A stretch of 64,000 nt of DNA from Streptomyces atratus (GCF_014648655.1 NZ_BMRN01000005.1:369179-433178), one strand, 5' to 3'. Counted from the first letter of the stretch, positions 27,394 to 36,487 are shown. Numbers and translations are program-made. Notes: generated by a model not told the origin, from the sequence alone.

Positions 27394-27825
27394 TCAGAGC
27401 TGCTGTTCCCGGACCAGCTCCTCGATCGAGCGGCCCTGTGGGACCTCCCCCGACGGGGTCAGTCTGTCGACCGCCGTCGGCAGCGACCGGGCGATCTCGT
27501 CGGCCGCCTGTTCTGTGGAGACCCCGGTCTCCTGGGCGACCTTCTGCAGGGTCCCGTCCGGCAGCGCCTCGGCGATCTGGGCGCCGCTGACCGCCTGGTT
27601 CTCACCGGTGCCGACCCAGGACTGCGCCTGGTCGACGAGGCCGGACTTGGTGAGCATCCCGATCAGGCCTTCGAGCGCGTTGCCACCGCCGCCCGTACCG
27701 CCTTGACCGTTGCCCAGTGCGCCCAGCAGCGCGCCGAGGATGTTCCCGGCGCCGCCGGAGGTGCCGCCCTGGCCGCCACCGCCCAGCAAGCTGCCCAGCA
27801 GGCTGCCGAGGTCGTTTCCCGCCAT
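27394..27825 (-). CDS. YidB-like DUF937 protein
   Basis: This 143-residue protein begins with a Gly/Leu-rich repeat region (LGSLLGSLLGGGGQGG and similar), followed from about residue 60 by the DUF937/YidB domain (LEGLIGMLTKSGL, WVGTGENQAVSG, LPDGTLQKVAQETGVS). The family is widespread and of unknown function. No signal peptide is visible. The ATG at 27825 has GGAAAGG 7 bases upstream. It is a single-gene unit with its own terminator. Confidence 0.85.
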   Translation of the reverse strand: MAGNDLGSLLGSLLGGGGQGGTSGGAGNILGALLGALGNGQGGTGGGGNALEGLIGMLTKSGLVDQAQSWVGTGENQAVSGAQIAEALPDGTLQKVAQETGVSTEQAADEIARSLPTAVDRLTPSGEVPQGRSIEELVREQQL

Positions 27826-27910
27826 GGTTCTGCCTTTCCGGAGGGGATGATTTATCGACAATGTCGATCAGAACCCGGGCTCCTGCCACTTGAGCGGGGC
27901 GGTTTTGCCG

Positions 27911-30900
27911 TCACACAGCGGTCGCCGGACCGACCCGGCGGACATCTGCCAGAAGCGCTGCCTCCGCGACATCGGGATGTTCGCTGTCCCGCAGCGCGGT
28001 CAGCTGGTCCGGCCAGGGATCCGCCCACCGGGTGTTGTCGCCCGCACGCACCACCAGCTCCACCGCGGCCAGCCCCGCAACGGCAGACCCCCGCGCCCGC
28101 AGTGCGGCCACCACCGTGCCGATCGCCGCGATCGGCAGCACCGGCCGCGGCCCCCGCCACTCGTACCGGATGGCGTCGAGCGCGCCCGGCCGCTCCCCCG
28201 CGAGGGCCAGCCACCGGTCCCACCGACCGACCGTCCACTCGTCCGAATCCGTCAGTGACAACAGGGCCGCCGACAGCGCCACCCCGGACGCCGCATGGAC
28301 AAGCCCCGCCGCCCGGAGAGCCTCGGTAACGGCATCCAGGGCGGCGACCGGGCGCTGCCCGTACCCCCGCTTCAGCGAGTCGAGGACCAGCAGCGCGTCC
28401 CGCCGCTCCCCCTCGTCCACGGAACGGACCTGGCTCACCACCGCATCGAGCGCGCCCTTCAGCCCTGACCGCCCCTCCTCGGTGGTCGCCCACTCGCACA
28501 GCAGACGCGCCGCCTCGTCGCGGACCCCGCGCGGACGGCCGCTGTCGGTCACCGCGACGGCGACGACTTCTCCGACAGGGGCGGTGACCTGCGTGCCGCG
28601 GAGCGCGTGGACGGCAGCCGTCGCGGACGCCTCCTCCCCCGTCGCCACCGTGCATGCGAGGAACCGGCGCAGGGCATCGGCGGCCGACGGCCGGTCGGGC
28701 CGCGCCGCCATCACCCGTTCACGTACCGCCGCATGGTGCAGTTGCGCCGTGAACCGCTCCGCGACAGCGGCGACGTCCATGCGGGTCACGAGCACCTCGA
28801 CCATCGTGGCGTGGACGTCACGATGCTGACCGGGTGCGTCCCATCCGGCCAGCACGGCCGCGAAGGCCGTCGGCGAGGACAGCGCGGACAGCGCGGACAG
28901 CCCGCGCACGGCAGCCTTCCGGCTGCCGACGGACCCGGTGACATCCATGACGACCCGGCTGAACCGCGCAATGGCCTCGTCGTCCGGCACCGTGTCGAGC
29001 ATGGCCCGGACACCGGTCATCGCGGCCCGCCCCCGTACCCCGCCGGTCCCGGCGTGTCCGAGCAGGAGGTCCAGGGTCTCGGGATGGGCCGGCACTCCGC
29101 CGCTGTCGGCAGCGCGCTCCCCCAGCGCGGTGAGGGCAGCCGCGGCAACGGGCTGCGGTGCCGTCCCGGCCAGCAGACGCAGGCTGCCCGTCTCCCCCAG
29201 CAGGGCAGTGGCGTCGGTCCGTTCCAGCAGCGGCACCTCTTCGTCGGCGGCGATGCGCGACAGCTGCGCGTCGAGTGCGGCGCGCTGACGCGGCAGCCAG
29301 CGCCCGAGGACGCTTCGTCGCATCCGTGGCGCCCAGTGCGGCGGCAGTCCGGAGCCCAGGACCGTGTCGAGCAGATCGGTACGGCGACGGGCGATCGTGC
29401 GCCAGACGACCGGCACGACGACCGACAGGGGGTCGGCGGCCAGGAGTTCGGCGCAGCGTTGCTCCCGGGTGACCGGATCGGCCAGCCACAGTTCGGCCGC
29501 CCGCTGGGCCTGTCTTCCGTCCGACAGGCCCAGCGCTGCCGCCCGGCCGATCGCCTCGTCCAGGGCGGGAATGTGCGGGAGATGACGTACGAACAGGGCG
29601 CCGAACAGCACGAGCCGTCCCGCGGACCACGGGCTGCCGAGCTCCCACACCCCGACGGCCGCTTCCCTGCCGAGCGGCAACGGCCGCACTGTTCCGGAGC
29701 CGCGCGGGTCGGCAAGGACCTGGATCAACAGCCCGACGACCTCGGCGGCCCGGTCCAGGTCCCCGCGGCGGGCGGCGCTCACCGCCGTGCGCCGCAGCCA
29801 GGACTCGGCGGCCACGAGCGAGGCCCGGGTCGAGTCGCGGGACTGCACCGTGGTCATCGCGGCGTCCCGCAGAGCCGCGTACGGTGCCGCGTCCAGCAAG
29901 GAATCCGGGACGGTGCCGGCTGCGGCCAGGGTCGCTCGGCGCACCTCCTCCTGGTCGTGCCAGGCCCGTTCGCAGGACGTGAGGACGCGTGCGTACTCCT
30001 CCGGATCGCCGTGCAGTGCCGCGCATTCCAGCAGCGCGGGCCAGGCGGCGGCCCGTTCGAACGGGCGGTGCGCGCAGGCGAGTTCCCGCAGGCGCGGCTC
30101 ACCCTCGGGCAGCGGGAGCAGTGCCGCGATGAGGCTGCGCGGGTATGTCCGGCGCCCGGCCCGTCCGTTCAGCCAGCGGGTGGCGATCTCTGCCCGGTCG
30201 GCAGGGGCGAGGGAGGCTACGCCGCCGAGTTCGCCCCGCCAGTCGGTGAGCCCGTCGGCCGACCGTGATTCGACCACTCGCCGCCGCCGGGCCGGTGGCA
30301 GCAGGGTGAGCAGCGGCTCCGGCGCCGGGTGCGTCCTGAAGGACCTTGGCTCCCTCGGGGATTCGACGCGCAGGACACCCGTGAGCAGGGCGACGTCCTC
30401 CTGCGTGCAGGCCGCGAGGGCGCTCAGCACCCGCCGCGGCAAGGGTTCCGGAGCCAGGGGCAGGCGTTCGGTGCCGGTACGCCGCACCGAGGCCAGTACA
30501 GCGGCGGGGGCGCGCAGCAGTGTGGCCGTCGCTGTGCCGGTGACCAGATGAGGGGCCCGGTCGAGCAGCAGCAGTCCGGCTGCCGGATCGCGGGCGGTGA
30601 GGCGGTTCACGAGGTATCGGCTGCGTCCGCGCAGGCCCCTGTGTTCGGACCGGTCGGCGCTCCCCGCGGGCAACCGGTCGGCGAGATGGGCGGCGAGTGC
30701 GGCCGGTGCGGTACGGGCGAGGGCGTGCAGAACCCCGTGCGGCACCTGGACCAGCCTCGGCAGCCACTGCTCGGCCGCCTCGGGCGTACAGGCGGGGAGC
30801 AGCCGGGCCGCGTCCTCGTCGCCGTGTCGTTCGTGGACCTGTGGGAGCAGCCGGTCGGCGAGCGCGGTCCGGCGGGACAGCCGGAGGATCCGGTACGTGT

Positions 30901-31240
30901 GATGGCGTACGTTCCTCAGATCACCCAACGCCAGTTTTTCCAGGGCCTGTTCGTCGACCGGAAGCCTGATCGCGGCGGCCAGGGCGCGCGGTCTGAGCAG
31001 CGGATCGTCGAGTGCTCGGGAGACGGCGTCGAGGTCACGGCGGACGACGGCCAGGAACAGCGCCAGCCGGCGTTCATCGGGGTTCCCGCCGTCCAGGGCC
31101 GTGTGTGCGGCGCGGTAGGCGGTGTCGTCCAGGGAGCGGGTGTGTTCGGCGACGGCCCGCATACGGGCCGGGTACGGCAGGCGTTCGAACCTGGTGTACA
31201 GAGCGGTTACTTCTTCTCTGGGGTACGGAGGTGTCGTCAT
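27911..31240 (-). CDS. Large helical-repeat protein of unknown function
   Basis: This 1109-residue protein was not recognised. It is almost wholly predicted alpha-helical, with many 30-40-residue units of the form A-A-x-L-L-x..R-x-x-L-D reminiscent of HEAT or ARM solenoids. No Walker, protease, nuclease or transmembrane motif was seen. Composition is rich in Ala, Leu, Arg and Asp with no signal peptide. The ATG at 31240 follows GGTGAG; a GTG three codons upstream is an alternative. It diverges from a RlaP-like nucleotidyltransferase gene. A scaffolding role is possible but unsupported. Confidence 0.75.
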   Translation of the reverse strand: MTTPPYPREEVTALYTRFERLPYPARMRAVAEHTRSLDDTAYRAAHTALDGGNPDERRLALFLAVVRRDLDAVSRALDDPLLRPRALAAAIRLPVDEQALEKLALGDLRNVRHHTYRILRLSRRTALADRLLPQVHERHGDEDAARLLPACTPEAAEQWLPRLVQVPHGVLHALARTAPAALAAHLADRLPAGSADRSEHRGLRGRSRYLVNRLTARDPAAGLLLLDRAPHLVTGTATATLLRAPAAVLASVRRTGTERLPLAPEPLPRRVLSALAACTQEDVALLTGVLRVESPREPRSFRTHPAPEPLLTLLPPARRRRVVESRSADGLTDWRGELGGVASLAPADRAEIATRWLNGRAGRRTYPRSLIAALLPLPEGEPRLRELACAHRPFERAAAWPALLECAALHGDPEEYARVLTSCERAWHDQEEVRRATLAAAGTVPDSLLDAAPYAALRDAAMTTVQSRDSTRASLVAAESWLRRTAVSAARRGDLDRAAEVVGLLIQVLADPRGSGTVRPLPLGREAAVGVWELGSPWSAGRLVLFGALFVRHLPHIPALDEAIGRAAALGLSDGRQAQRAAELWLADPVTREQRCAELLAADPLSVVVPVVWRTIARRRTDLLDTVLGSGLPPHWAPRMRRSVLGRWLPRQRAALDAQLSRIAADEEVPLLERTDATALLGETGSLRLLAGTAPQPVAAAALTALGERAADSGGVPAHPETLDLLLGHAGTGGVRGRAAMTGVRAMLDTVPDDEAIARFSRVVMDVTGSVGSRKAAVRGLSALSALSSPTAFAAVLAGWDAPGQHRDVHATMVEVLVTRMDVAAVAERFTAQLHHAAVRERVMAARPDRPSAADALRRFLACTVATGEEASATAAVHALRGTQVTAPVGEVVAVAVTDSGRPRGVRDEAARLLCEWATTEEGRSGLKGALDAVVSQVRSVDEGERRDALLVLDSLKRGYGQRPVAALDAVTEALRAAGLVHAASGVALSAALLSLTDSDEWTVGRWDRWLALAGERPGALDAIRYEWRGPRPVLPIAAIGTVVAALRARGSAVAGLAAVELVVRAGDNTRWADPWPDQLTALRDSEHPDVAEAALLADVRRVGPATAV

Positions 31241-31352
31241 CGCGCTCACCGGAGGGCGGCGCGGCGAGCCTTTCCCATTGTCGTCATGGTGGTGATCGTG
31301 ACACCGGGGATCTTCCGGTGCAACACGTTTTCGTCCACGTAACCTCGCCGGC

Positions 31353-32057
31353 ATGATCACCCCTGCCCCCGAGGCTCTCGTACGCGACCACACGGTCTAC
31401 TCCTGCGTGATGGGCTCACGCGCCTTCGGGCTCGCCACGGACGGCAGCGACACCGACCGGCGCGGCGTCTTCCTCGCGCCGACCGCGCTGTTCTGGCGGT
31501 TCGACAAGCCACCGACGCATGTCGAGGGCCCGGCGCAGGAGCAGTTCTCCTGGGAGCTGGAACGCTTCTGCGAGCTGGCCCTGCGCGCCAACCCCAATGT
31601 GCTGGAGTGCCTGCACTCGCCGCTGGTGGAACGCGTCGACGCCGTGGGCCGTGAACTCCTCTCCCTGCGCGGGGCGTTTCTGTCCCGGCTGGCCCATCAG
31701 ACCTTCGTCCGGTACGCGTTGGGCCAGCGCAGGAAGCTGGAGGCGGACGTACGGCAGTACGGGGCGCCGCGCTGGAAGCACGCCATGCATCTGCTGCGGC
31801 TGCTGACCAGTTGCAGGGATCTGCTGCGCACGGGCGAGCTCGTGATCGAGGTGGGGCCGGCCCGGGAGGAGCTGCTGGCGGTGAAGCGCGGCGAGGTGCC
31901 CTGGCCGGAGGTCGAACGCCGCATGACCCGCCTGGCCGAGGAGAACGACGTGGCGGCCGAGTGCTCCCCGCTCCCCCCACAGCCGGACCGGGCCCGCGTG
32001 GAGGAATTTCTGATCCGTACCCGCCGGGCATCCGCGCTGCGGCCCGACCAGGGGTGA
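31353..32057 (+). CDS. RlaP-like predicted nucleotidyltransferase (copy 1)
   Basis: This 234-residue protein has the Pol-beta superfamily motif G-S-R-A-F-G (21-26) followed by S-D-T-D-R-R-G-V (32-39), with Asp33 and Asp35 as the expected metal ligands, as in the PF10127/RlaP family. A helical C-terminal half contains FCELALRANPNVLECL, typical of that family. RlaP relatives elsewhere are linked to RNA ligases and RNA repair; no ligase gene is present here. It converges on a second, divergent member of the same family. Its substrate is unknown. Confidence 0.82.
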   Translation: MITPAPEALVRDHTVYSCVMGSRAFGLATDGSDTDRRGVFLAPTALFWRFDKPPTHVEGPAQEQFSWELERFCELALRANPNVLECLHSPLVERVDAVGRELLSLRGAFLSRLAHQTFVRYALGQRRKLEADVRQYGAPRWKHAMHLLRLLTSCRDLLRTGELVIEVGPAREELLAVKRGEVPWPEVERRMTRLAEENDVAAECSPLPPQPDRARVEEFLIRTRRASALRPDQG

Positions 32058-32103
32058 ACGGCCCGCCCCCGCCGGTGGGCGCATCCCGCGGACGAGCGGA
32101 CGT

Positions 32104-32128
32104 TCAAGCCCGTCCGGCGATTGAGGAC
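32104..32128. repeat. Streptomyces dispersed repeat forming the end of a coding region
   Basis: The 25 bases from the TGA codon leftward read, on the plus strand, TCAAGCCCGTCCGGCGATTG followed by AGGAC. From memory this core is one of the commonest short repeats near gene ends in Streptomyces genomes. Here it supplies the last codons and stop of the RlaP-like gene. Confidence 0.55.
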
Positions 32129-32916
32129 AACGACGCCCACCCCGTCAAACGCGCACGCACCACAAGATCGTGCAGCTGGTCGAACCCACCGGCCACCTCG
32201 GGAAGCCTGGATTCCGCCTGCGCCTCGTCAAGCACCCCGTGCAGCATCTCGACGTCCCCAGACACCACTGAGTCGTCCGCAGCCTCCGCTCCCTTGTGCT
32301 CGGCCTCGGCCTTGGCGGCGATCAGCTCGGGCAGATACGCCGGAGCGGCCACCTCCGCGAGGAGCGTCGGCAGATGCGCCCGCACCTCACCGCTGCGCAT
32401 CAGGTGGACACCGGTGAGCAGCGCCCGGAACGTGTACAGCAGCGGCTTCAGTTCGCCCGTCTTCTCGAAGAGCCGCCACTGGGTGTTTGCGAACCCCCGG
32501 TAGTGGTGCGCGTGATTGCGGGTGAGCACATCGGGCGCCAGATCCACCAGTTCCGCGTGCAACTCACTCGTGTGCGCAACGAGCGGAGACAGCAACTGTT
32601 CCAGTACGTAGCCGTTCGGTTTCAGCATCAGCTGGACGAACTTCCGCAGATCATGGGTGACCAGGTCCATCTCGACCCCGCCCCTGTCCCACATCCGCGA
32701 GCGCGTCTCCTCGGGCTTGCGCAGCCCGAGGAGTTCGTCCGCGGGCAGGAGATGGACCCCCCGAAGGTCCACATCCGAGTCCCGGGACGGGAACCCGTAC
32801 AGATGCGCCCCGGAGACCGTGGCGAACACCAGCGGGTCGCGCTCTTCGGCGAGCACCGGGCCGAAGTCCGTGACCGGCAGCCCGGCCTCCCTCAGGTACG
32901 TCGTTTCCGCACTCAT
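32104..32916 (-). CDS. RlaP-like predicted nucleotidyltransferase (copy 2)
   Basis: This 270-residue protein has the nucleotidyltransferase signature in a variant form: S-G-A-H-L-Y-G (35-41) in place of G-S-x-x-x-G, then S-D-V-D-L-R-G-V (47-54). The helical part with MLKPNGYVLEQLLSPL matches the family of the neighbour at 31353. It starts 3 bases after the ADP-ribosylglycohydrolase stop, so it is the last gene of the pnuC operon. Its final residues S-S-I-A-G-R-A and stop fall inside a sequence common in Streptomyces intergenic repeats. Substrate unknown. Confidence 0.82.
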   Translation of the reverse strand: MSAETTYLREAGLPVTDFGPVLAEERDPLVFATVSGAHLYGFPSRDSDVDLRGVHLLPADELLGLRKPEETRSRMWDRGGVEMDLVTHDLRKFVQLMLKPNGYVLEQLLSPLVAHTSELHAELVDLAPDVLTRNHAHHYRGFANTQWRLFEKTGELKPLLYTFRALLTGVHLMRSGEVRAHLPTLLAEVAAPAYLPELIAAKAEAEHKGAEAADDSVVSGDVEMLHGVLDEAQAESRLPEVAGGFDQLHDLVVRARLTGWASLSSIAGRA

Positions 32917-32919
32917 GGA

Positions 32920-33942
32920 TCAAGCGTCCCAGAGCGCCCCCAACGACAGCAGATCGCTCCGGTACTCGATCCGTTCCGACCACTCCTTGGGCCAGGCCGC
33001 CGCCCCCAGGTGCGCCCCGGCGAGCGCGCCGGTCAGGCAGCCGAGGGAGTCCGAGTCGCCCCGGGTGCAGGCGGCCCGGCGCAGCGCGGTGACGGGTTCT
33101 TCGGGGAAGAGCAGGAAGCAGTGCAGGGCCGTGGCGAGGGCCTCCTCGGCGATCCAGCCGTCGCCAGTGGTCTCGCAGGGGTCGGTCTCCGGGGACGGGT
33201 CGCGCAGGGCGTCCTGGACGCGGGCCAGGGCGGTGAGGCACTCGTCCCAGCCGCGCTGGATGTACAGCTCCGGCGAGGAGTCGCCCGCGTACCGCCAGAG
33301 GTCGCCGAGCCAGCGCGTGAGGTAGCGGCTGCTGTTCTCGTACGCGTAACTGCGCAGCTGCCCGATCAGGCCCATCGGCTCCGCACCCTGCGCCAGCAGG
33401 TACACCGCGCGGGCCATCAGGTCGGACGCGGCGAGGGCGGTGGGGTGGCCGTGGGTGAGCGCGGCCTGCAACTGGGCGGCGCCGGAGCGCTGTTCTTCGC
33501 TGAGCCCCGGCACGAGCCCGACCGGCGCGACCCGCATATTGGCGCCGCATCCCTTGGAGCCGGTCTGGCTGGCCTCCTGCCAGAGCCGGTCGCTGTCGAG
33601 CAGCCGGCAGGCGGTCATGCAGGTGCGGCCGGGGGCGCGGTTGTTGTCGGGCGAGTGGTACCAGTCGACGAACTCCTCGCGCACCGGGCGGACCAGCCGC
33701 AGCGGGGTGAGCAACCCGCGGTCCATGGCAGTACGGATGCCCCGCCCCAGGGCCAGCGTCATCTGGGTGTCGTCGGTGACGATCGCCGGCTTCGGCAGTC
33801 GCATCTGACGCCACGGCCCGCACTTGGCGAGGATCGACGGCACGTTGTTGAACTCGGTCGGGAAGCCCAGTGCATCGCCGAGCGCGAGCCCGGTCAGTGC
33901 GCCGGTGGCGGCCTGTTTGGTGATGGTCCTGGTCACGATCAC
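32920..33942 (-). CDS. ADP-ribosylglycohydrolase (DraG/ARH family)
   Basis: This 340-residue protein shows the family metal-binding signatures: GLALGDALG at 18-26, TDDTQMTLA from 56, and the C-terminal GDSDSLGCLTGALAGAHLG, shown in part, where the aspartates bind two Mg ions. Such enzymes remove ADP-ribose from proteins, nucleic acids or small molecules. GTG at 33942 was chosen because GGAAGG lies 9 bases upstream; a second GTG two codons later is possible. It overlaps the NrtR-like gene by 4 bases and precedes the RlaP-like gene by 3, linking it to NAD metabolism. Confidence 0.9.
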   Translation of the reverse strand: MIVTRTITKQAATGALTGLALGDALGFPTEFNNVPSILAKCGPWRQMRLPKPAIVTDDTQMTLALGRGIRTAMDRGLLTPLRLVRPVREEFVDWYHSPDNNRAPGRTCMTACRLLDSDRLWQEASQTGSKGCGANMRVAPVGLVPGLSEEQRSGAAQLQAALTHGHPTALAASDLMARAVYLLAQGAEPMGLIGQLRSYAYENSSRYLTRWLGDLWRYAGDSSPELYIQRGWDECLTALARVQDALRDPSPETDPCETTGDGWIAEEALATALHCFLLFPEEPVTALRRAACTRGDSDSLGCLTGALAGAHLGAAAWPKEWSERIEYRSDLLSLGALWDA

Positions 33943-34673
33943 GTGGTTCTTCCTTCCGGTCTCAGGAGTGGAGGGTGCAGGGCGGTAGCGGCACCCGCCC
34001 GGTAGAGCGCGGCCGGTTTCCCCCGTCCGCCGGTGCGGCGCGGCGATCCCTCCACCGCCTGGACGAAGCCGGGCGTGGTGAGGACCTTGCGCCGGAAGTT
34101 GGGCCGGTCCAGCTCGACGCCCCAGACCGTCTCGTACACCTGCTGGAGTTCCCCCAGGGTGAATTCGGGCGGACAGAAGGCGGTGGCCAGACAGCTGTAT
34201 TCGAGTTTGGCGCCGATCCGGTCGTGTGCGTCGGCGAGGATGCGGTCGTGGTCGAAGGCGAGGGATCCGGGGGCTCCTGCGTCCCACCACCGGGCGCTGG
34301 CCGCGTCGCCGCCGCCGCGCGGTTCGGGCAGGTCGGGTACGAGTGCGGCGTAAGCGACGGAGACGACCCGCATCCTCGGGTCGCGGTCCGGATCGCTGTA
34401 GGTGCGCAGCTGTTCCAGGTGGAGGGCCGAGACGGTGCCCTCGGTCAGCCCGGTCTCCTCGGCGAGCTCCCGGCGGGCGGCGTCCTCGGCGGACTCGCGG
34501 GGCAGGACGAAGCCGCCGGGCAGCGCCCAGTGGCCCTTGTACGGGTCCTCGCCCCTTTCGACGAGCAGGACATGCAGCCGGGTGCCACGGACCGTGAAGA
34601 CGGCGAGGTCGACCGTGACCGCGAAGGGTTCGAAGGCGTACGGGTCGTAGCCTGCGGGGACACCGGCGCTCAT
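33939..34673 (-). CDS. NrtR-type Nudix regulator of NAD metabolism
   Basis: This 244-residue protein has an N-terminal Nudix domain with an intact box (G54, E60, then R68-E-L-A-E-E-T-G-L76). Its C-terminal winged helix carries the NrtR hallmarks FTLGELQQVYE and NFRRKVL. NrtR proteins repress NAD genes and release DNA on binding ADP-ribose or related ligands; most have lost hydrolase activity, so the intact box is notable. It lies between nadR and the ADP-ribosylglycohydrolase gene, coupled to both by 4-base overlaps. A palindrome over the operon promoter is its likely target. Confidence 0.85.
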   Translation of the reverse strand: MSAGVPAGYDPYAFEPFAVTVDLAVFTVRGTRLHVLLVERGEDPYKGHWALPGGFVLPRESAEDAARRELAEETGLTEGTVSALHLEQLRTYSDPDRDPRMRVVSVAYAALVPDLPEPRGGGDAASARWWDAGAPGSLAFDHDRILADAHDRIGAKLEYSCLATAFCPPEFTLGELQQVYETVWGVELDRPNFRRKVLTTPGFVQAVEGSPRRTGGRGKPAALYRAGAATALHPPLLRPEGRTT

Positions 34674-35779
34674 CGGTGCTCCGGAAGGGGTGCGGCGAAG
34701 TTCCAGCCGGCGGCGAGCAGGGTGTCGACGGCGGCGACCGCGGTGGCCACGCGTTCCTGGTGGGTTCCGGTGAGCTCGATGAACTCCCTTCCGGTACGGG
34801 TCAGTTCGGACCGGAAGCGGTCGGTCATCCAGGGCCGCAGCTCCTCGCCGTCGCGCAGCCCGTCGTCCTCGAAGGCGACGCCCTCGTGGTCGGTGAGCAG
34901 CCACAGATGGTGGGCGACCCGGTCGGCGGTCTCCTCGACGAGCGGGTTTCGGCCGCCGATGTAGCGCTCGTGCCAGACGGTGGTCGCGAAGGAGTCGGTG
35001 TCGCAGAAGAGCACCGGCGACCCGGTGCGCGCGGCCGCCTCCTCCTTGGCGTTCTGCACCTCGGCGATCTGCGGGAAGTCGTCGGTGGTGAATACGACGT
35101 CCTCCCACTGGGCCCCGGGCCACCGGGTGCGCAGCGTGGCGAGCTTCTCTTCGCTGAACTCCCGTCCGTACTCGGCGACGTAACGGGTCTGCGCCCAGAC
35201 GCCGCCGCGCCGCCGGTAGTGGTCGGCGAGGGCGCGAGCCATCGTGGTGGTGCCGGTGGACTCGGCGCCGAGGACGACGATCCGGCGCGTGAGCGCGGCC
35301 CGTACGGGCGGTTCGAGGAAGTCCCAGCAGCCGACCGGGTCCTTGCGGACGGCGGTGCCGGAGACCGGGAAGACCGTGCGGTCGGGGTCGACGCAGACGG
35401 ACTCGGCACCGAACCGGCGGGCCAGTTCGTCCCCGTACGACTCCGAGGTGAAGACGGCGTCCACCGGCTCGGGCACGGCCCCGGTGAAGACGGCCATGTG
35501 CGCGTCCCAGATCACCGGGTCGTTGAGATCCATGCGGATGTCGTCGACGGCGCCCACGACCCGTACGTCCGGGTGCACCTCCCGCATCCAGGCCACCCGG
35601 TCGGCGAGCGGTACGGACTCGACGGAAGCGGCGCAGACCAGGACGGTCAGCCGCTCGCAGCGGTCCTGCGCGGTGCGGACGAGGTGGTGGTGGCCGGCGT
35701 GCGGCGGGTAGAACTTGCCGAGGACGAGCCCGTGCGCGAAGCGCTTCACGCCGCTGCCCCGTGGAAACCGACCACTCAC
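34670..35779 (-). CDS. nadR: NadR-like NMN adenylyltransferase / nicotinamide riboside kinase
   Basis: This 369-residue bifunctional protein has GKFYPPHAGH at 21-30, the nucleotidyltransferase motif for making NAD from NMN, then after a linker a P-loop (GAESTGTTT, near residue 170) of the ribosylnicotinamide kinase domain. No N-terminal helix-turn-helix is present, unlike enterobacterial NadR, so it is purely enzymatic. The GTG at 35779 overlaps the pnuC stop as GTGA. Together with PnuC it would import nicotinamide riboside and convert it to NAD. Confidence 0.92.
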   Translation of the reverse strand: MSGRFPRGSGVKRFAHGLVLGKFYPPHAGHHHLVRTAQDRCERLTVLVCAASVESVPLADRVAWMREVHPDVRVVGAVDDIRMDLNDPVIWDAHMAVFTGAVPEPVDAVFTSESYGDELARRFGAESVCVDPDRTVFPVSGTAVRKDPVGCWDFLEPPVRAALTRRIVVLGAESTGTTTMARALADHYRRRGGVWAQTRYVAEYGREFSEEKLATLRTRWPGAQWEDVVFTTDDFPQIAEVQNAKEEAAARTGSPVLFCDTDSFATTVWHERYIGGRNPLVEETADRVAHHLWLLTDHEGVAFEDDGLRDGEELRPWMTDRFRSELTRTGREFIELTGTHQERVATAVAAVDTLLAAGWNFAAPLPEHR

Positions 35780-36477
35780 AGCGACCCCCCACGCCCCCGG
35801 CCCACGCCGGCCTCGCACCCGGGTGCCGCCGCCACCTCCACGGGCTGCCGTTGCTGCACGGCGAGATCGCGCTGCCAGTTGCGCAGGCCGATCAGGCACA
35901 GCGTCAGGAATCCGACGTACAGCAGGGAGGTCAGATAGAGCTCCTTGTGCGCGTACAGCGGGATGTACACCACATCGGCGGCGATCCAGAGCCACCACGA
36001 CTCGACGAGCTTCCTGCACTGCCCGTACGTCGCCGTCAGGGACAGCGCGGTCGTCAGGGCGTCCCAGAAGGGCACGGTCGAGTCGGTGGCGTGGTCGAGC
36101 AGGACGGTGAGGGCGAAGGCCCCCACCACCCCTGCCGCGAGCAGCCAGGCCCATTCGGTGCGCGTGGTGCGCCGCACCGGCAGGTCCGGTGTCCCCGGTC
36201 CACCCCCGTGGGTCCAGGTCCACCAGCCGTACGCGGCAAGGGCGATGAAGACGATCTGGAGGCCGGCGTCGGCGTACAGACCGGACTGGGCGAACAGCAG
36301 GATGAAGAAGATGTTGTTGGCGATGCCGATCGGCCAGTTGGCGAGGTGCTGGCGGGCCACGAGCCAGACGCACAGCGCTCCGCTGCCGAAGCCGAGCACC
36401 TCGGTCCAGCTGACCGGGGTGTCAAGGACCGTCACCAGAGGTTGCTGCAGGGGATCGAGGAAATCCGCGAGACTCAC
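35776..36477 (-). CDS. pnuC: Nicotinamide riboside transporter PnuC
   Basis: This 233-residue membrane protein has about seven hydrophobic segments and PnuC-conserved features: WPIGIANNIFF, YGWWTWTHG, and ESWWLWIAADVVYIPLY. It facilitates uptake of nicotinamide riboside, trapped by the kinase encoded next. GTG at 36477 was preferred over a GTG at 36498 because AAGGAGG lies 5-7 bases before it. The C-terminal tail is charged and variable. It is the first gene of the NAD/ADP-ribose operon, and its promoter is covered by a palindrome. Confidence 0.93.
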   Translation of the reverse strand: MSLADFLDPLQQPLVTVLDTPVSWTEVLGFGSGALCVWLVARQHLANWPIGIANNIFFILLFAQSGLYADAGLQIVFIALAAYGWWTWTHGGGPGTPDLPVRRTTRTEWAWLLAAGVVGAFALTVLLDHATDSTVPFWDALTTALSLTATYGQCRKLVESWWLWIAADVVYIPLYAHKELYLTSLLYVGFLTLCLIGLRNWQRDLAVQQRQPVEVAAAPGCEAGVGRGRGGSL

Positions 36478-36487
36478 TCCCGCCTCC

